DNA from: Oidiodendron maius Zn
Taxonomy: Eukaryota; Ascomycota; Leotiomycetes; Myxotrichaceae
Direction of reading: 5' to 3'
NCBI GenBank assembly: GCA_000827325.1
Contig: KN832871.1
Coordinates: 1,488,001-1,552,000, forward strand
Length of the DNA: 64,000 nucleotides
Every line of letters begins with the position of its first letter. Positions within the stretch are counted from its first letter, which is position 1. Shown here one piece after another: positions 10,551 through 21,934 of the stretch. The position numbers and the translations under genes are program-made. Under the pieces are notes generated by a model. It worked only from the letters and a program-made list of their open reading frames with translations. It ran no database searches and was not told the origin of the DNA.

Positions 10551-13500
10551 GCAAAGGATGAGTTGGGATTTTTCGTTGACAGCACCGATGTGAAGTTGTC
10601 TCGAGGGGAGAGGACCAAGAGTTGAGGGAATCAGAGACTGTGAACGAGGAAACCTCGGGCTGCGAGGTCAATATACAAGTCTGTTCCGTTGCCAGTGACG
10701 AAGTCCTGTTATTGGCGGGGAGCGGGGAGCGGCACTGGAAATTCGCAACGACAGCGATCAAGCCTGTAGATCTTGCCAGGATGAGGACAGCCCGGCCTCG
10801 AAGGGGTGTGTGTGTGTGTTCTGGGTTTCTTGCTTTAGGGCCTTGGGGTCAAGAGCAAAACAGAACGTTGCAGCGTTTGCTGGCAGATGGTGTTAGGATA
10901 TGGGATGAGGATCGGGTTGGTTGGCAGATATTGGTACTGGAGCTCCCTCCTGATGAACCCAAGGGGTCCCCTGGCCTTGCAAACAGCCCTGGTCCCAGGC
11001 TCTTTTCTAAATTGTCCCAAGGTAACTCTGATTGCTATGGCCACTGTGTGGTCACTGGGCGGCTGGCAGCGCCTGCTGGGAGGGTGTGAGCGCAGCGCCG
11101 GTGGCCAAGTGGGGAGCTGCTAACCTAGCACTGTGGATGCCGTGTGGGCTCTGTCGCCCTTTCGTTCTCTCGCGCTCTCCCTCTCGTCTTGAGACACGGC
11201 ACGCTGGGCACAGTGTCACATACCGGAGGTCTCTGCTGATCCTCGCGCGGGTGGCTTCAATTTAGATCCGCTCAGCTGGGACGCCTGGGGAGGCGTCCTG
11301 CCACTACGCTGCATCGAGTAGGACAGCGGTTACTCCATACATATTCTTCACTACTTATCCCCGCCCAATATGGGCAAGTCCCTACGGTGCAACCGCGCCG
11401 AGGTCCAGCCTTCTGCCCTCTCGTCCACGAGTCCGGGGTCGAGCCCATTCTCCCGTCGAATCCTCTCGATGCAATGCTCGCCCGCAGCTGCTCCGCGGCC
11501 AGCCTGCCTCGCCCTCAGCTCACGTACAGAGCACGGCCGTGTCCACGAGGCGGCGGGCCCGGCGCCTGGGAGACGGGCCACCGCATGTAGACTGCACCGT
11601 CAGATCTCACAGTGGCAATCTCCCCGGCCCCTCATCCTCGACGAAGATCTTGGTATCCAGGGGCGGCTCCAGCGCCTCAGACGGCGTCTTCAACGGCTGG
11701 TGCCCGCACAGGAGGAGGCTGAAAGAGGCCTACCGGCTATTCAGCCAACCCTGCAAGGCAGACAGCACAAGCTGAACAATTCTCCTCTGGTCTACGCTGG
11801 CAGACCCCGATGAGGAGGGGCCACACAGCACCGGCCGGCGGTTTTCGTACATGATTCGTATGCTTTGTGATGGCCTCGGAGAATTTTATCAAACCAAGGC
11901 TAGGCGGCTGGGGACGTCTTCTGGCGCCTAACTAGTGAACGTTGGCCGGCAAGCACTATAGCGGATGCAGAAGCACTTGCGAGGGAGCGTTTTATGGGCG
12001 CGGCGAAGGCATCTGAACAAGGCCAAGTTGGACTGGGTGGAGGGAGAGTTATTTCGGGCGATCCGTGGAGAGCGGAGAGGGAGAGGGAGGTCGTGGCCGT
12101 GATTCGCTAGGCGGGGTGTGGCCGCATCACATCGGTGCTAGATAGTACCAAGATCGTAATGCAAGCGCACCCTCGAATTCGCCTAACGCCGATCACCCTG
12201 CTAATCGTACCCCGCGGACGGGACCACGCCTGCTTCCTCCTCCACAGCTCCCACTACCACTACGAAAAGTCCTGTCACGGCGCTGTCCCCTCGCCCAGCG
12301 CCTGCCTAGATGGCCCATACGGAACGGTACAGTATGAGGGGGTGTCGATCGAGCATCCCGGCCTGGATTGTCGCTCTCAATACTTGTGGCCCCGCGGCCC
12401 CCCCCCCTGCCCCACGATGCCGTCCCTGCCTCTGTCAAAACGTCCTCCATGACAGAGGCGTGATATCGAAACGTCAGCGATCGCCCAGTCCCTTGGAAAA
12501 GCCGTCGTACGTGCAGGGAGATGGGTGAGATCTGCCCTTGCCTAGTCCAGGCCCAGAACCTGCGCGCCGTTTTATTTCATACCCCTCGCTGGTGGGATCT
12601 GGCCCTTCCGTAGTGCCGCTGCTAACCCCGACGCAGAACCCGTTGATCCGTGCAGCTCGGGTGCAAATCGGGAAGGCCCCTCTGCAGGATGCGGGCGCGG
12701 TGGGAAGGGGAAAGGGGAAAGATGTGGGAAGATGTGGGAAGAGTGAGATGCGAGAACCCCAATCGAGAAGGGTGACCCAAGTGGGAAGTGCTGCAGCGGC
12801 GGGGGGCACGCGGGAATCCGACGAGGTGGCTCCAACGACTTGGGGGCCTTTGGGAACATCCACACATCCACACGTACTGCGCGGTACATGCATTCATCCA
12901 TCCAGACATGCATCCCATACAGATCTGGGACGGGCAGAGTGGAACACACAGCACTGATCCGGGACGGCCACGCATACCGCACAGCAAGCGTGGATGGGGC
13001 TTCCCGTCCCAACGAGGACGATCACGGCGACTGACTGCATCGGAACGGACGGCGTCCTCCTTTCTCCAATGTTTCCCAGGTGATAAATATAATCCCCAAA
13101 CCCGGTACGGCAAGGTTTTCTCGCTGGGAAGGGAGGCTTTTGGTGACGGTGAAGATCACCACACCGCCCAAAGAGGGAGCATCGTGCCGTGACGCAGAGC
13201 CTCCACTCGCAAGATCGTGCCTGCTTTGAGCGGCGTGGGGTGTTGTGCCTCTCACTCCCTGCTGTCGTAGGACTTCATCCGCTGCCAGTAGAGTCGAGCT
13301 GTTAAATTACGGAGGAGGTACGACCGGATGTCCAATCATCCGAGCGTGGAAGAGGATTTGTTCGCAACCATGAAAGGTGCTGAAAATGATTTGGAATTGT
13401 CGTCGAGCGGAGCCCGCGTGCAGGGCTGGTCCCTGTCGTTCCAGAGGAGGAACAGGGAGCTGTCAGTGGAGACGGCAGGGGAACTCTGCGCGCAAGGGAC

Positions 13501-13658
13501 GTGCTGGTGTCGAGGAACGGTTCCCGTGTCTCTCCCGTGCGAAACGTTCGCTAGGGGCTCACCACCTGTCATCTATTCCATACCGAGCGTCATCCTCGAC
13601 ATCCTGCACGGGTCCTGTACGGAGCGTGCTCCTACGTACTCCTACGACGATGCGCCGG

Positions 13659-13790
13659 GCGGGAGAGAGAGGGCGCGCGCAGCGGGGCGATGGTCGGGGT
13701 GGTGGGGGGAAAGGAATGGGAGGGAGAGGGAAGCTGGTGGCGGCGCTGGCAGCACAGAGAGAGAGAGGGAGGGGAGGGGGGGCATGAGAT
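13659..13790 (+). repeat. purine-rich, G-run-rich low-complexity tract
   Basis: Dense GGGG and GAGAGAG runs on the plus strand, including GGGGTGGTGGGGGGAAAGG and GAGAGAGAGGGAGGGGAGGG. This is capable in principle of triplex or G-quadruplex structure. The complementary strand is a long CT tract. Confidence 0.6.
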
Positions 13791-15610
13791 CGGATCTGGC
13801 TGGCTGGGGTGGCTGATGTGGCCATGACAAAGCCCATCACAGAATCCCCATCCGGCGATCATCGACGTTGGGGACTTCACCCGTCATCAAGCCGCCTAAC
13901 CCTAATTGAGCGGGCCCAGGAGATCGATCGATGCCTTGCCTTGCCATGTGGTTTTACCGAAAAATTAATCTCCATCGAGTCCCAGCCGTCCGAGGAGCGC
14001 GGGGATCGTCGCGCCCTCGTGTCGTGTCATGTCTTGCTGTGCATCGAATATCCGCTCGTGCATCCCTTCCGTCTGCCTCCGTACAGTTACATGCCTCCGC
14101 ACGACCAGTCAAAATGCAGCGCTCGCTGCATTGCATTGCCACCACGAAGCGGATGCGTTTGCGGAAGATCGTCGATGGAGGATCTGATGGAGGGATTTGC
14201 GCGGCCCAGGCACCCAGAAACGGCCATGAGGCAACGGGGACGGGAAGATCTCCGGAACGGCGAGGACGAGCGTCGATGGCCGCCACCTGACTGGACCGCT
14301 CACTCGCCAATCTCACAACAACGGCCGCAAGGGTCATAGCTCCCACTGGTACAGTATGTCCCTGGCCCGGCGTGCTCCCAGAACCCCTCGGCGTAGTGCT
14401 CGAACTATGCCTGGTCTGTCCTGTGGATGTTTTCTTTGTTGTCTTACCCTCTTACCGCGCTGCGTCCAGGTCCGAGTTTGTTGCGTGCCACTCATCCCCC
14501 GTGTCGCCGCCTAGTCTCACTTGGCCTCTAGGTCAGTGGACGCCGTTGTCCCCGCAGTGCTCCCAGGTCGTCTCAGAACGAGTGTCATGGCCACCATTGG
14601 TCAGGATACGAGCTCTGTTCAAAAGAATTCTCCGGTCGAAAGCGCACAAATGATTCAAGCGCACCCACGAGCTGACTTATGTAATCCGGGATATCGCATT
14701 CGCTAAGATTGTGAGCGAGGTTAATCAACCATCACCCGCAAGATGGAGTATGAATACGGCCATGGTCTTATATTCCGTTTTCTGGTTGTGGCCAAGCTTG
14801 CGACAATATTGCTCGTGTCTTATTATTCCTCCTATATCGCCGTCACCAAGTCAACAATCCACTATCCAGGCACGAAAAGATTTGTAAAGGTAATTCTAGC
14901 AAATCACATTCATCACGTGATATAAAGCTTGGCATGATCAGAATCATCCCGCGAGCTAACGCGAGAAATAAGACTGCTCTCTCTGTGGACAGAATTTATG
15001 TATTAGATCAATATGTAGACCAAAAGGCGAGCGTACGTAATTCAGAGCGGGTCACGTTTCTAGGTAAAGCATATACCGACAAGTTCGGTGTCGAATGGCT
15101 TCTAGCAGCATTGTCCACGGATAGATCTTTCAAAGATTGTACCTCTCGATCCTCCTAAAATAAAATCAATTGGGTCAAATATAACGATACAGCAGCTCCA
15201 CGGACCTACCCAAAAAGAGCATCGACCGCGAAAGCCTCGCAGTGATCGCCCTTCGGATCGCTATTAGCACCGGCAGTAGCCGCGAGAAATTGCCACTCTC
15301 CCCCTCTGCGAAATTAATTCCTAATGGGCGCTGACAGTGCAGACGCGCGGTGATCGCATTCACTATGGGAGAAGGCTCATCCAAAAGAAGCCACCCTTAC
15401 CTTATAGTGAACCTATACACACATTTTCATGTTGGACATCCCACTCTCCATATCATCTGACAAAAATCTCTTCTCTCCGGAGATGAGCCCAACAGCGCGT
15501 TCAAGGAGTCAAAAGCCATGCAACAACTTCAGGCCATGGGTTTTTGCCACCCAGGTGGTAGGGGCGCCAGGGAAATGCGTCACCTGGATTGATTGAGATC
15601 TCCATTCAGC

Positions 15611-16354
15611 TCATAACTTGCAGGCTAGGTGGTCCCCCTCAGCTCTGGGCACAGTGACGACGACTCCACCGATTTCGCCATTCCATTTTGCCTCCTGGCA
15701 ATCTTCAATGTCCACTCCATTGGCAAATTGCACCACCACGAAGTCGATCGGCTTCGATCCGATCACGACCATGGGGGCGTGCCAGGTCCCTGCCCCGTAG
15801 GTCACAGCTTGTGAGCCCTTCGCCACGAATGCCTTGATCCTTGTGAGGTCTGGGAGGCCACGCCCGGGTAATCCACTGGCGTCTGGAACAGGTAGTGAGC
15901 TATCTTCAGAAGACGGAGGTAGGCTCGGGGCAACTATGACCAGATAGCGAGCTCCACGCGCATCTGATGGAGAGATTCCAAGGGGTATGAATGTTTGAGT
16001 GGTGTAAGGGTGGCGCTCGAGGATGTCAATTGGGAGGAGACCTCCGATATTCCTGTCTTGACTTGTGAGGAGTCTCCGTGGCGCGCAAACAAACATGTTG
16101 ATGACTGCCTTGGCTAGTACAGCACTGGGGGCCGCAGGATAGAAGTCTTTCATATGTGAGACGTCCAAATATTTGAGAGCGCTGCCTTGGTTTGCTTGGA
16201 CTGCGTTTGGCGGGAGCATATCCAGATGAGCAGCCGGCACGAGCGAGGGAAGAGGATTCTCAATCACGGTGCCGAAACTCGAAAATAGTTCATTACGCAG
16301 CTCTTCCGTATCCAGGATTATTGGCCCCCGAGGAGGCGCAATGACTATAGGCAT
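15611..16354 (-). CDS. DAL3: ureidoglycolate lyase
   Basis: Predicted to split ureidoglycolate into glyoxylate and urea (EC 4.3.2.3), the last step of allantoin degradation, in the cytosol. The frame gives 247 residues from the first ATG. The frame continues 17 codons further upstream, but only to a GTG. Family hallmarks are an N-terminal SFGTVIENP, then a cupin-like core with AFVAKGSQAVTYGAGTWHAP followed by IDFVVVQFANGVDIEDCQE near the C-terminus. The His in GTWHAP and the Glu/Asp in VDIEDCQE lie in the conserved active-site blocks. It is not next to other allantoin genes (allantoinase, allantoicase), so no pathway cluster is visible. Expression is probably under nitrogen control, as known for the pathway, but I did not map GATA sites. 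Confidence 0.88.
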   Translation of the reverse strand: MPIVIAPPRGPIILDTEELRNELFSSFGTVIENPLPSLVPAAHLDMLPPNAVQANQGSALKYLDVSHMKDFYPAAPSAVLAKAVINMFVCAPRRLLTSQDRNIGGLLPIDILERHPYTTQTFIPLGISPSDARGARYLVIVAPSLPPSSEDSSLPVPDASGLPGRGLPDLTRIKAFVAKGSQAVTYGAGTWHAPMVVIGSKPIDFVVVQFANGVDIEDCQEAKWNGEIGGVVVTVPRAEGDHLACKL

Positions 16355-17081
16355 CACTGGTCTCGGACCAGCACTTGTATCTCGATAACGGGATGGGAGT
16401 TGCACCTCCAGCAGTTTGGATCATTCCACGACGAACTGGGTCGGGTTAGTCACGTGAACAATGCAAAGACCCGCTACGCAAGTTAAGTGTCAACGTTGAG
16501 TGGATTCGCTTCGCTGGTCGACCCCTTTTCCAACCCCTTTTCCACCACAACAATCTGATGTCGAGCGACATCCTCAATATCACCCATCTACAAAGGTTTG
16601 GGCTGAACACTATGGGATGATGCCATGGACATCAATTCTTCCACTATTCGCTCTCGGACATTCGTAAAATTTCCATCGCAGAACCATTCTCGCAGATAAT
16701 TCACTTGTCGCCATTGTTAGTTCGGGCTTATTATCCTATTGTCAAGCGACAATACAGCCCCTTTTCCCAATAAGACACAATGCCGCCAAAGTCAGGTATT
16801 CTAAATCCCGAAGGTCAATACAGCACAATGGGATTTGCACAATACAAATATGATTTCTGTGCCTCTGTATTGTCAGGGATCTCTGTTTCGAGCGTCTTGT
16901 ATATTTATCCCAATCCCTTAAATCATGGTCCTTTCTTACGTATCTTATACCCCATTCCGCTCAAGCACATCTCATACTCTACTTCCAACTTGCGCATCCA
17001 TTAAAATCTTATCGTGCCATTCGTACACCCTCATTACGGCTGTCGTCTACTTTCTCAGCGGTTCCCGACATATTTGACAAT
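16355..17081. promoter_or_regulatory. divergent intergenic region
   Basis: About 730 bases between two divergently transcribed genes, so it must hold both promoters. It contains a GTCACGTGAAC element (CACGTG) near 16450 and two ACAATNTGAT/CAATAC-like AT-rich strings. No gene is supported. Confidence 0.45.
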
Positions 17082-19045
17082 ATGGACGGAACCCCACCTT
17101 CCGGAATGTTCCTGAGGACTGGTGTGCCGGAATGTTTCAAGGATTCACCGCCACTTGACTCTGAACTTCTCGATTCCCTACGCCCACTCGAGGCGAGTAT
17201 CCCAGAAGGTATCTACTCAGCGCAGCTTCTGGGAATATCTGAAGAACGGCACGATCCTGCTAGTCCTATTGCCTTAATTGATTCGGAAACTCGACTTGAT
17301 CTCATCAGGGCCTGCATTGTGCACATTTCTCACAATTTGGGCGGCTCCGAGTTTCAAAACTTTGTGCAGTATACCATATTTTATGACGGTGATCGCATCT
17401 CGGAGAATGCTGACGCCTCTAATGACAGCTCTGACGACGGTTCTATGGGCAATCAAAACGTCATTAATAACAAAGAGCCTTCTGAGAATGCTCATTCTAT
17501 TGAACGTCAAAACGCCTACAGCCCAGAAGTTATCGGCAACAGTGCGCTCCTTGAGCAGGCCTATACATCTGACACTAATGCAATATCTGGTTCTGATAAT
17601 CCCGACAAAGCAGAGCTCTATTGGTATTCTGATGGAGAGGACACCCACGATTTCGATGCCAGCCAAGACATGGCCTCTAGATGTACCGAGATGTCAAGCC
17701 AGAGATATTCTATGTGTAATATCAACGAAAACGGCGCCGTTCTCGAAGGCAACTTCAACTATATCTATAATACCGAAAAGTCTTCTCTTCAGTATAATAA
17801 TGAACAACCCGGCCTAAAAGCTACTCATATCGGCAAAAATTATTCTGATTACACCGAGAAACCTCCTTCTCGGGGTATCAAAGCACGCACCACGACTACC
17901 AGAGCTCCTTCGAAGGCTGTCAAGTCATCCTCTCAAAGTAATCCAGGCCCAGTGCAGAAGCTCGACGAGAATCTTGGGAAGGCCTCGCCACATCTTATTA
18001 TCGGAGGTAGATTATATTTTGCCCCTTTCCATTAGAAATATTTTAATGAATTACAGATTACTTCCGCGGTTCCACTCGTCTTCTGGCGAAAAAGCTTGTG
18101 GTTGAAACCAACCCCCAATCGTCTCTTGGGAAGAGGAGTCGCGATACTGCCGTAACAGCAGGCTTGATCCAAAGCGGCTACGCCGGTAATTATGACCACG
18201 ACCACTCTGACGCAATAACACTTGCAAAGAAGGCCAGAACACAGCAGAGCTCTCGTTGTGACTCCAGTGGAGAACCTCGAGTGCAAGCTGTTTCTCGACA
18301 GTCGATTGGACCTACTCTACAAAGCTTAGATCCATACCAACCACTGTCAGCGGAGATGACAACGTCGTACAATTCAGAGACAATGTCTGATTGTCAAGTG
18401 TCATACGGCAACAAGGTACCATGTGGTGGCAGGTCGTCATATGGAGGGAAGATATCGTTTGGAGGAGAGGTATCATATGAAGGAGAGGTGTCATATGGAG
18501 GAGGGGTGTCAGATGGGAAGGAGACACCACCGGACAAGAATACACAATATGGCGGTAAGGGTCCGCGAGGTGGAAAGATACCGCTTGGTCCTGAAGAATA
18601 TACCGGTCGAAAAAGCCCCTTGGGTACTGAGTCCTCGCAAGAGCAGCCAACTCTTTCCAACGGCAACGGGCCTGAGCCAGAATATGGTCCCCCGACCGCC
18701 GATGTACCATTGGTCCCAAATACGGGCAGAGCTTCAAATAACTCCACTTCCAGAGGCAAACGCCCGTGGACAGAACATGAACATGCAGTGCTCGAGGCCG
18801 AGTTGAAGGCACTCAGAAATTGGGAAGCAGGACAGAGCCTCACTGGCAAACTCGGACTGCGGGATGAAAAGCTCTGGGCTTACATCTCAAAGGCCCTCAA
18901 AGAGCGCTACGATATTGATCGCAGTCTTTCAGGTGCCAAGTACTATTGGGGCCGCTTTGGCCGAGCAAAGAGCGGGTTTGACGAGAGAGCGGTGCAGGAC
19001 GCCAATAACTTGTCGACCTCGGTGCAGCACAAGAAGACGGGATGA
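17082..19045 (+). CDS. hypothetical nuclear-type protein with SANT/Myb-like C-terminus
   Basis: Two exons (17082-18006, 18057-19045) join in frame (GGDYFRGSTRLLAKKL across the junction) to 637 residues. I do not recognise a named family. The N-terminal 300 residues are acidic and Ser/Asn-rich. The middle has a KRSRD basic patch and a Gly-rich run made of seven hexapeptide units. The last 90 residues look folded: KRPWTEHEHAVLEAELKA, then LRDEKLWAYISKALKERY and SGAKYYWGRFGRAK, with the Trp spacing of a Myb/SANT-like helix-turn-helix. A chromatin or DNA-binding role is inferred only from this. The intron has a GTAGAT donor and a TTACAG acceptor. Confidence 0.75.
18401..18526 (+). repeat. seven 18-nt tandem units coding hexapeptide repeats
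   Basis: In-frame degenerate minisatellite inside the SANT-like gene. The units encode SYGNKV, PCGGRS, SYGGKI, SFGGEV, SYEGEV, SYGGGV and SDGKET. The central four units differ by few bases, suggesting recent slippage there. Confidence 0.85.
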
Positions 19046-19926
19046 TTGATCTGGGCTGGTTGAGGAACGGCAATCCCTGGTCTTCGGTCATGTGTTCTTG
19101 TCTACCGTTGGGAATTGGGGTTGACTTCCCCTTCTCGTATGGAAATGGCTGATTCGTATGCAAGGGGTTGGCACATTTCCGGTTATCATTCAACAGGCAG
19201 TTTTGTGTTTTTGATTTCGGCTCAGCTTGGCTATGCTTTTGCTCTCTGTTTGCTTCTTGGTACCACTGGCTGGGCTCTTTTCGGTCATGCCGGGTTCTGT
19301 GTTCCGTGGGATAGCGAGTAGTCTTTTTGAAAGAGATAAATATAAATAATTAATTACATGACCCTTGGAATGAATAAATACGAAATTATTTGCTACAAGA
19401 TCCTTAAATACAGGGCAGAGGTGAAAACAAGTTCGTAAATATTGTAGTACCACCTATCCAAACTTAATCTATCGCCTTGCTTGCTTACCTGGCCATTCAA
19501 TCAAGATCAGGGACCAACCCGACGTGCTCCGGTCCAAGAACTACCCCCCCCACTTCGGCTCGCTACCTCGCTACTACATTATTCCAGCCTCACTCAGCCT
19601 CATCGCGACCTCAAATTCATCTACAAGAAGCTCTATCCCATCCAAATCACCTCACAACACTGCAATATCCTGGAAGCAACGGCTAGCTTCGCCATAATAC
19701 CGATATCTTATCCATCATCTCCTCCTTCTCGAATCATCTCACGCTCCCTAAAACGAATCTTAATTGCAACAGCTTACGCCCACTGGCCGAGCCCCATCGC
19801 TTTATCTCAAAACTGCATACAGAATATTGACGTACCTATTGAGCATTGAGGTGCATCGGATTGGAATATCTTTATTTCTTAGCATCTGGCGCTGCTATCC
19901 ACCCCAGAGGTTCCCACAGTGTTGCA
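19046..19926. other. intergenic region
   Basis: About 880 bases. The first half is presumably the 3' UTR of the SANT-like gene. The second half is C-rich and is probably the 5' leader of the NCBP3-like gene. No gene is supported. Confidence 0.45.
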
Positions 19927-21325
19927 ATGGCGACGGATATGGATATTGATATGGACCTAGACGTTGGCCTGATGGAAGATGAGGCGGCGGGCCCAGAGAT
20001 GGAAATATTGCCAGAGGCCGAAGTAGCTGTCAGTATTTCCCTTAATATTCTCCACCGGCAGCGCAGAGTCACATCGCTAACTATAGCCTGTGCTGCAACA
20101 GCCAGCTGCAACTGGACCGAACGAAACCCCCTCGGAAGATGCGCTTCTGCCCTGTCCACAGAAGGTTCACCTCCGCGGATTGGATGATCTTACTACTAAA
20201 GATATAAAGCGATTTGCAGCAGAACATTTTTCTAATCACGAGCCTACCAACATTGAATGGATCGATGATACCTCTGCGAATCTGGTGTACGAAACAGAAG
20301 ATATTGCTCGAGATGCGCTGATTGCGTTCGCGTCCATCGAAATAACGGACCCGTCTCAGATCCCAACGCTTCAAAGCCTACCTGCTAAATCACACAATCT
20401 ACGTCCCGAGACAAGATTGGAGGTCCGAATGGCCGTCCAAGGAGATCGCAAACAGGCCGGAGCTCGAGAGAGAAGCCGATTCTATTTGTTCAACCCGGAG
20501 TACGACCCTGCAGAGCGCCGAAAGCGACATGATGGAAATAAATATCGGGACAGGGACGATGGAGGATATCGTAGCCGGCGATATGACGACAGAGAACACC
20601 GAAAACGTCAAGACGGAGATAGAGATGAAGGGTTTGATGACACTCTATATGACGATGATGAAGCAGCTCTTGCTCAACGAGCAGCAAGACGGGATGGTCG
20701 TCGTGATTCGGTCTCCTCCGGAAGTGATTACAGGGGACGCAGATCGCGGCGTGTTAGGTCTCGAGGCGGGGCTGGCAAAGAATTGTTCCCAGATCGTGGA
20801 GATAAGAGTAGTGGGAGGTTAAAAGACCGGAGCGCATCACCTCCTCGTGATAACAACGAGTCACTCGACGATGCACGATCCCGAAGTCCCGGCAAGAGGA
20901 TACGGAACAATGCAGCATTTGAGAACCGTAGAAGCGCCCAGATGATTAAAGCGCGACTGCAGGAGGCAGCCTCTACTAAAGAACTGTTTCCACACACGAC
21001 AGGAATCAATCACCGTCGCTCAGATGCATTTGATGCAGCTGACTCGACGGCAGACTTGTTTGCAAGCAAGATGCCTGTGCCATTCATGGATGGGAGCTCG
21101 GATGAACGTCCTAAGGCCGGTAGGGTTTCCGAGCACGGTCGACTGAATATCCGAGGCACAGCCAAAGCGTCGGCAGTTCACGACTTCGCTATTAAAGGCA
21201 TGGCTCCTGGAACCTCCGTCAAGGAGCTTTTCCCCGCTCATACCAATGTGGGCAAGGAGCTCTTTGCGGATAGATTGGGTGGAAGAGGGACGCGAAGACA
21301 GAAGGCAGAAGATTTGTTTTCATGA
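19927..21325 (+). CDS. NCBP3: NCBP3-like nuclear cap-binding / RNA-binding protein
   Basis: Resembles NCBP3 (formerly C17orf85), which in animals pairs with NCBP1 at the mRNA cap and supports export. Exon 1 (19927-20028) encodes 34 acidic residues rich in Met-Asp. Exon 2 runs to 21325, giving 441 residues with the acceptor at 20101. An RRM-like segment lies at about 55-114: KVHLRGLDDLTTKDIKRF, then NIEWIDDTSANLVYETEDIA. The pairing of an IEW-DDTSAN strand with an LVYET-DIARDAL helix is what suggests NCBP3. The rest is Arg/Asp/Ser-rich, with five or six spaced KELFP or DLF motifs. A second in-frame acceptor at 20086 would add five residues (PVLQQ). The N-terminal acidic exon is unusual in being almost entirely M/D/E. 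Confidence 0.75.
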
Positions 21326-21934
21326 GATATCATCAAGGACAGGCGTTTGGAAGGTTAAAGGATAAATTGATGAATTAGCTTGGGTACTTGAAATGACGCG
21401 GCACGCATGTTCCGGGGCTCGGTTGAAATCTGAAATCTCTACTATCTAGGTTGCATATGGGAGGATGGGGTAAGCTCTTCTTATATGATAACGGAGTTTT
21501 GGGAATCCCAAAGATTCTATTGGCAACCCTGCGACGGGCAGTATTTACTTGGCTATGCAGATAAGATAGAAAATTGATAACAGTGTCCCAGTGGCTGCTG
21601 CTTCTCGAGTCTATATGACGAGATGGAGCATCGCTATAGGACATCTCTGTGCCTCCTCCAAATCAGAGCAGTGACCCTGTTATTGTATTTCTACAAGTTT
21701 GATATTCACTTTTGGAGCAGGGATTATGAAATCAACTGTTCTGGCATTTGGTCCAAAACTATCTTCTGATGTCTAATACAAGCATGCTCCAAACGCTACT
21801 TCCCCCACATTCTTCAGTTGTGTACCCTGCTTCTCTTGTCCCCTTTAACCAGGCCTATTGATCCTCGGCTGTGTGCCTGTCGATTTGCGTCTCATCTCCC
21901 CATAAGCCTTACCTCGATGCTGATCTAGAGCTCA
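21326..21934. other. intergenic region
   Basis: About 610 bases with no supported gene. A short minus frame at 21375-21644 has no domain and no start context. It is probably the 3' UTR of the NCBP3-like gene and the promoter of the next gene. Confidence 0.45.

Larger units (their letters stand above)
10365..15610. other. 5.2-kb GC-rich gene-poor block upstream of flbD
   Basis: The longest gene-free stretch in the window. Much of it is GC-rich with many overlapping open frames on both strands (for example 11370-11813 and 12622-13113). None shows a domain, a consistent splice pattern or non-random composition. Candidate content is the flbD promoter and leader, long noncoding transcripts or heterochromatin-free spacer. 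I cannot choose between these by eye. The last 900 bases (about 14700-15610) are less GC-rich. Confidence 0.4.

Noticed and set aside
11370-11813. 147-residue plus frame
   Set aside because: GC-rich region with frames open on both strands; no domain, Arg/Pro/Ser bias typical of chance frames.
12474-13192. Several overlapping 130-160 residue frames on both strands
   Set aside because: They overlap each other in GC-rich DNA and none has a recognisable sequence or splice logic.
13328-13880. Frames across the purine-rich tract
   Set aside because: Low-complexity GR/GE or SP/PP runs produced by the G-rich repeat itself.
15175-15384. 69-residue minus frame
   Set aside because: Too short and unrecognisable; likely 3' flank of the ureidoglycolate lyase gene.
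19481-19849. 122-residue plus frame upstream of the NCBP3-like gene
   Set aside because: No domain; probably the leader of that gene.
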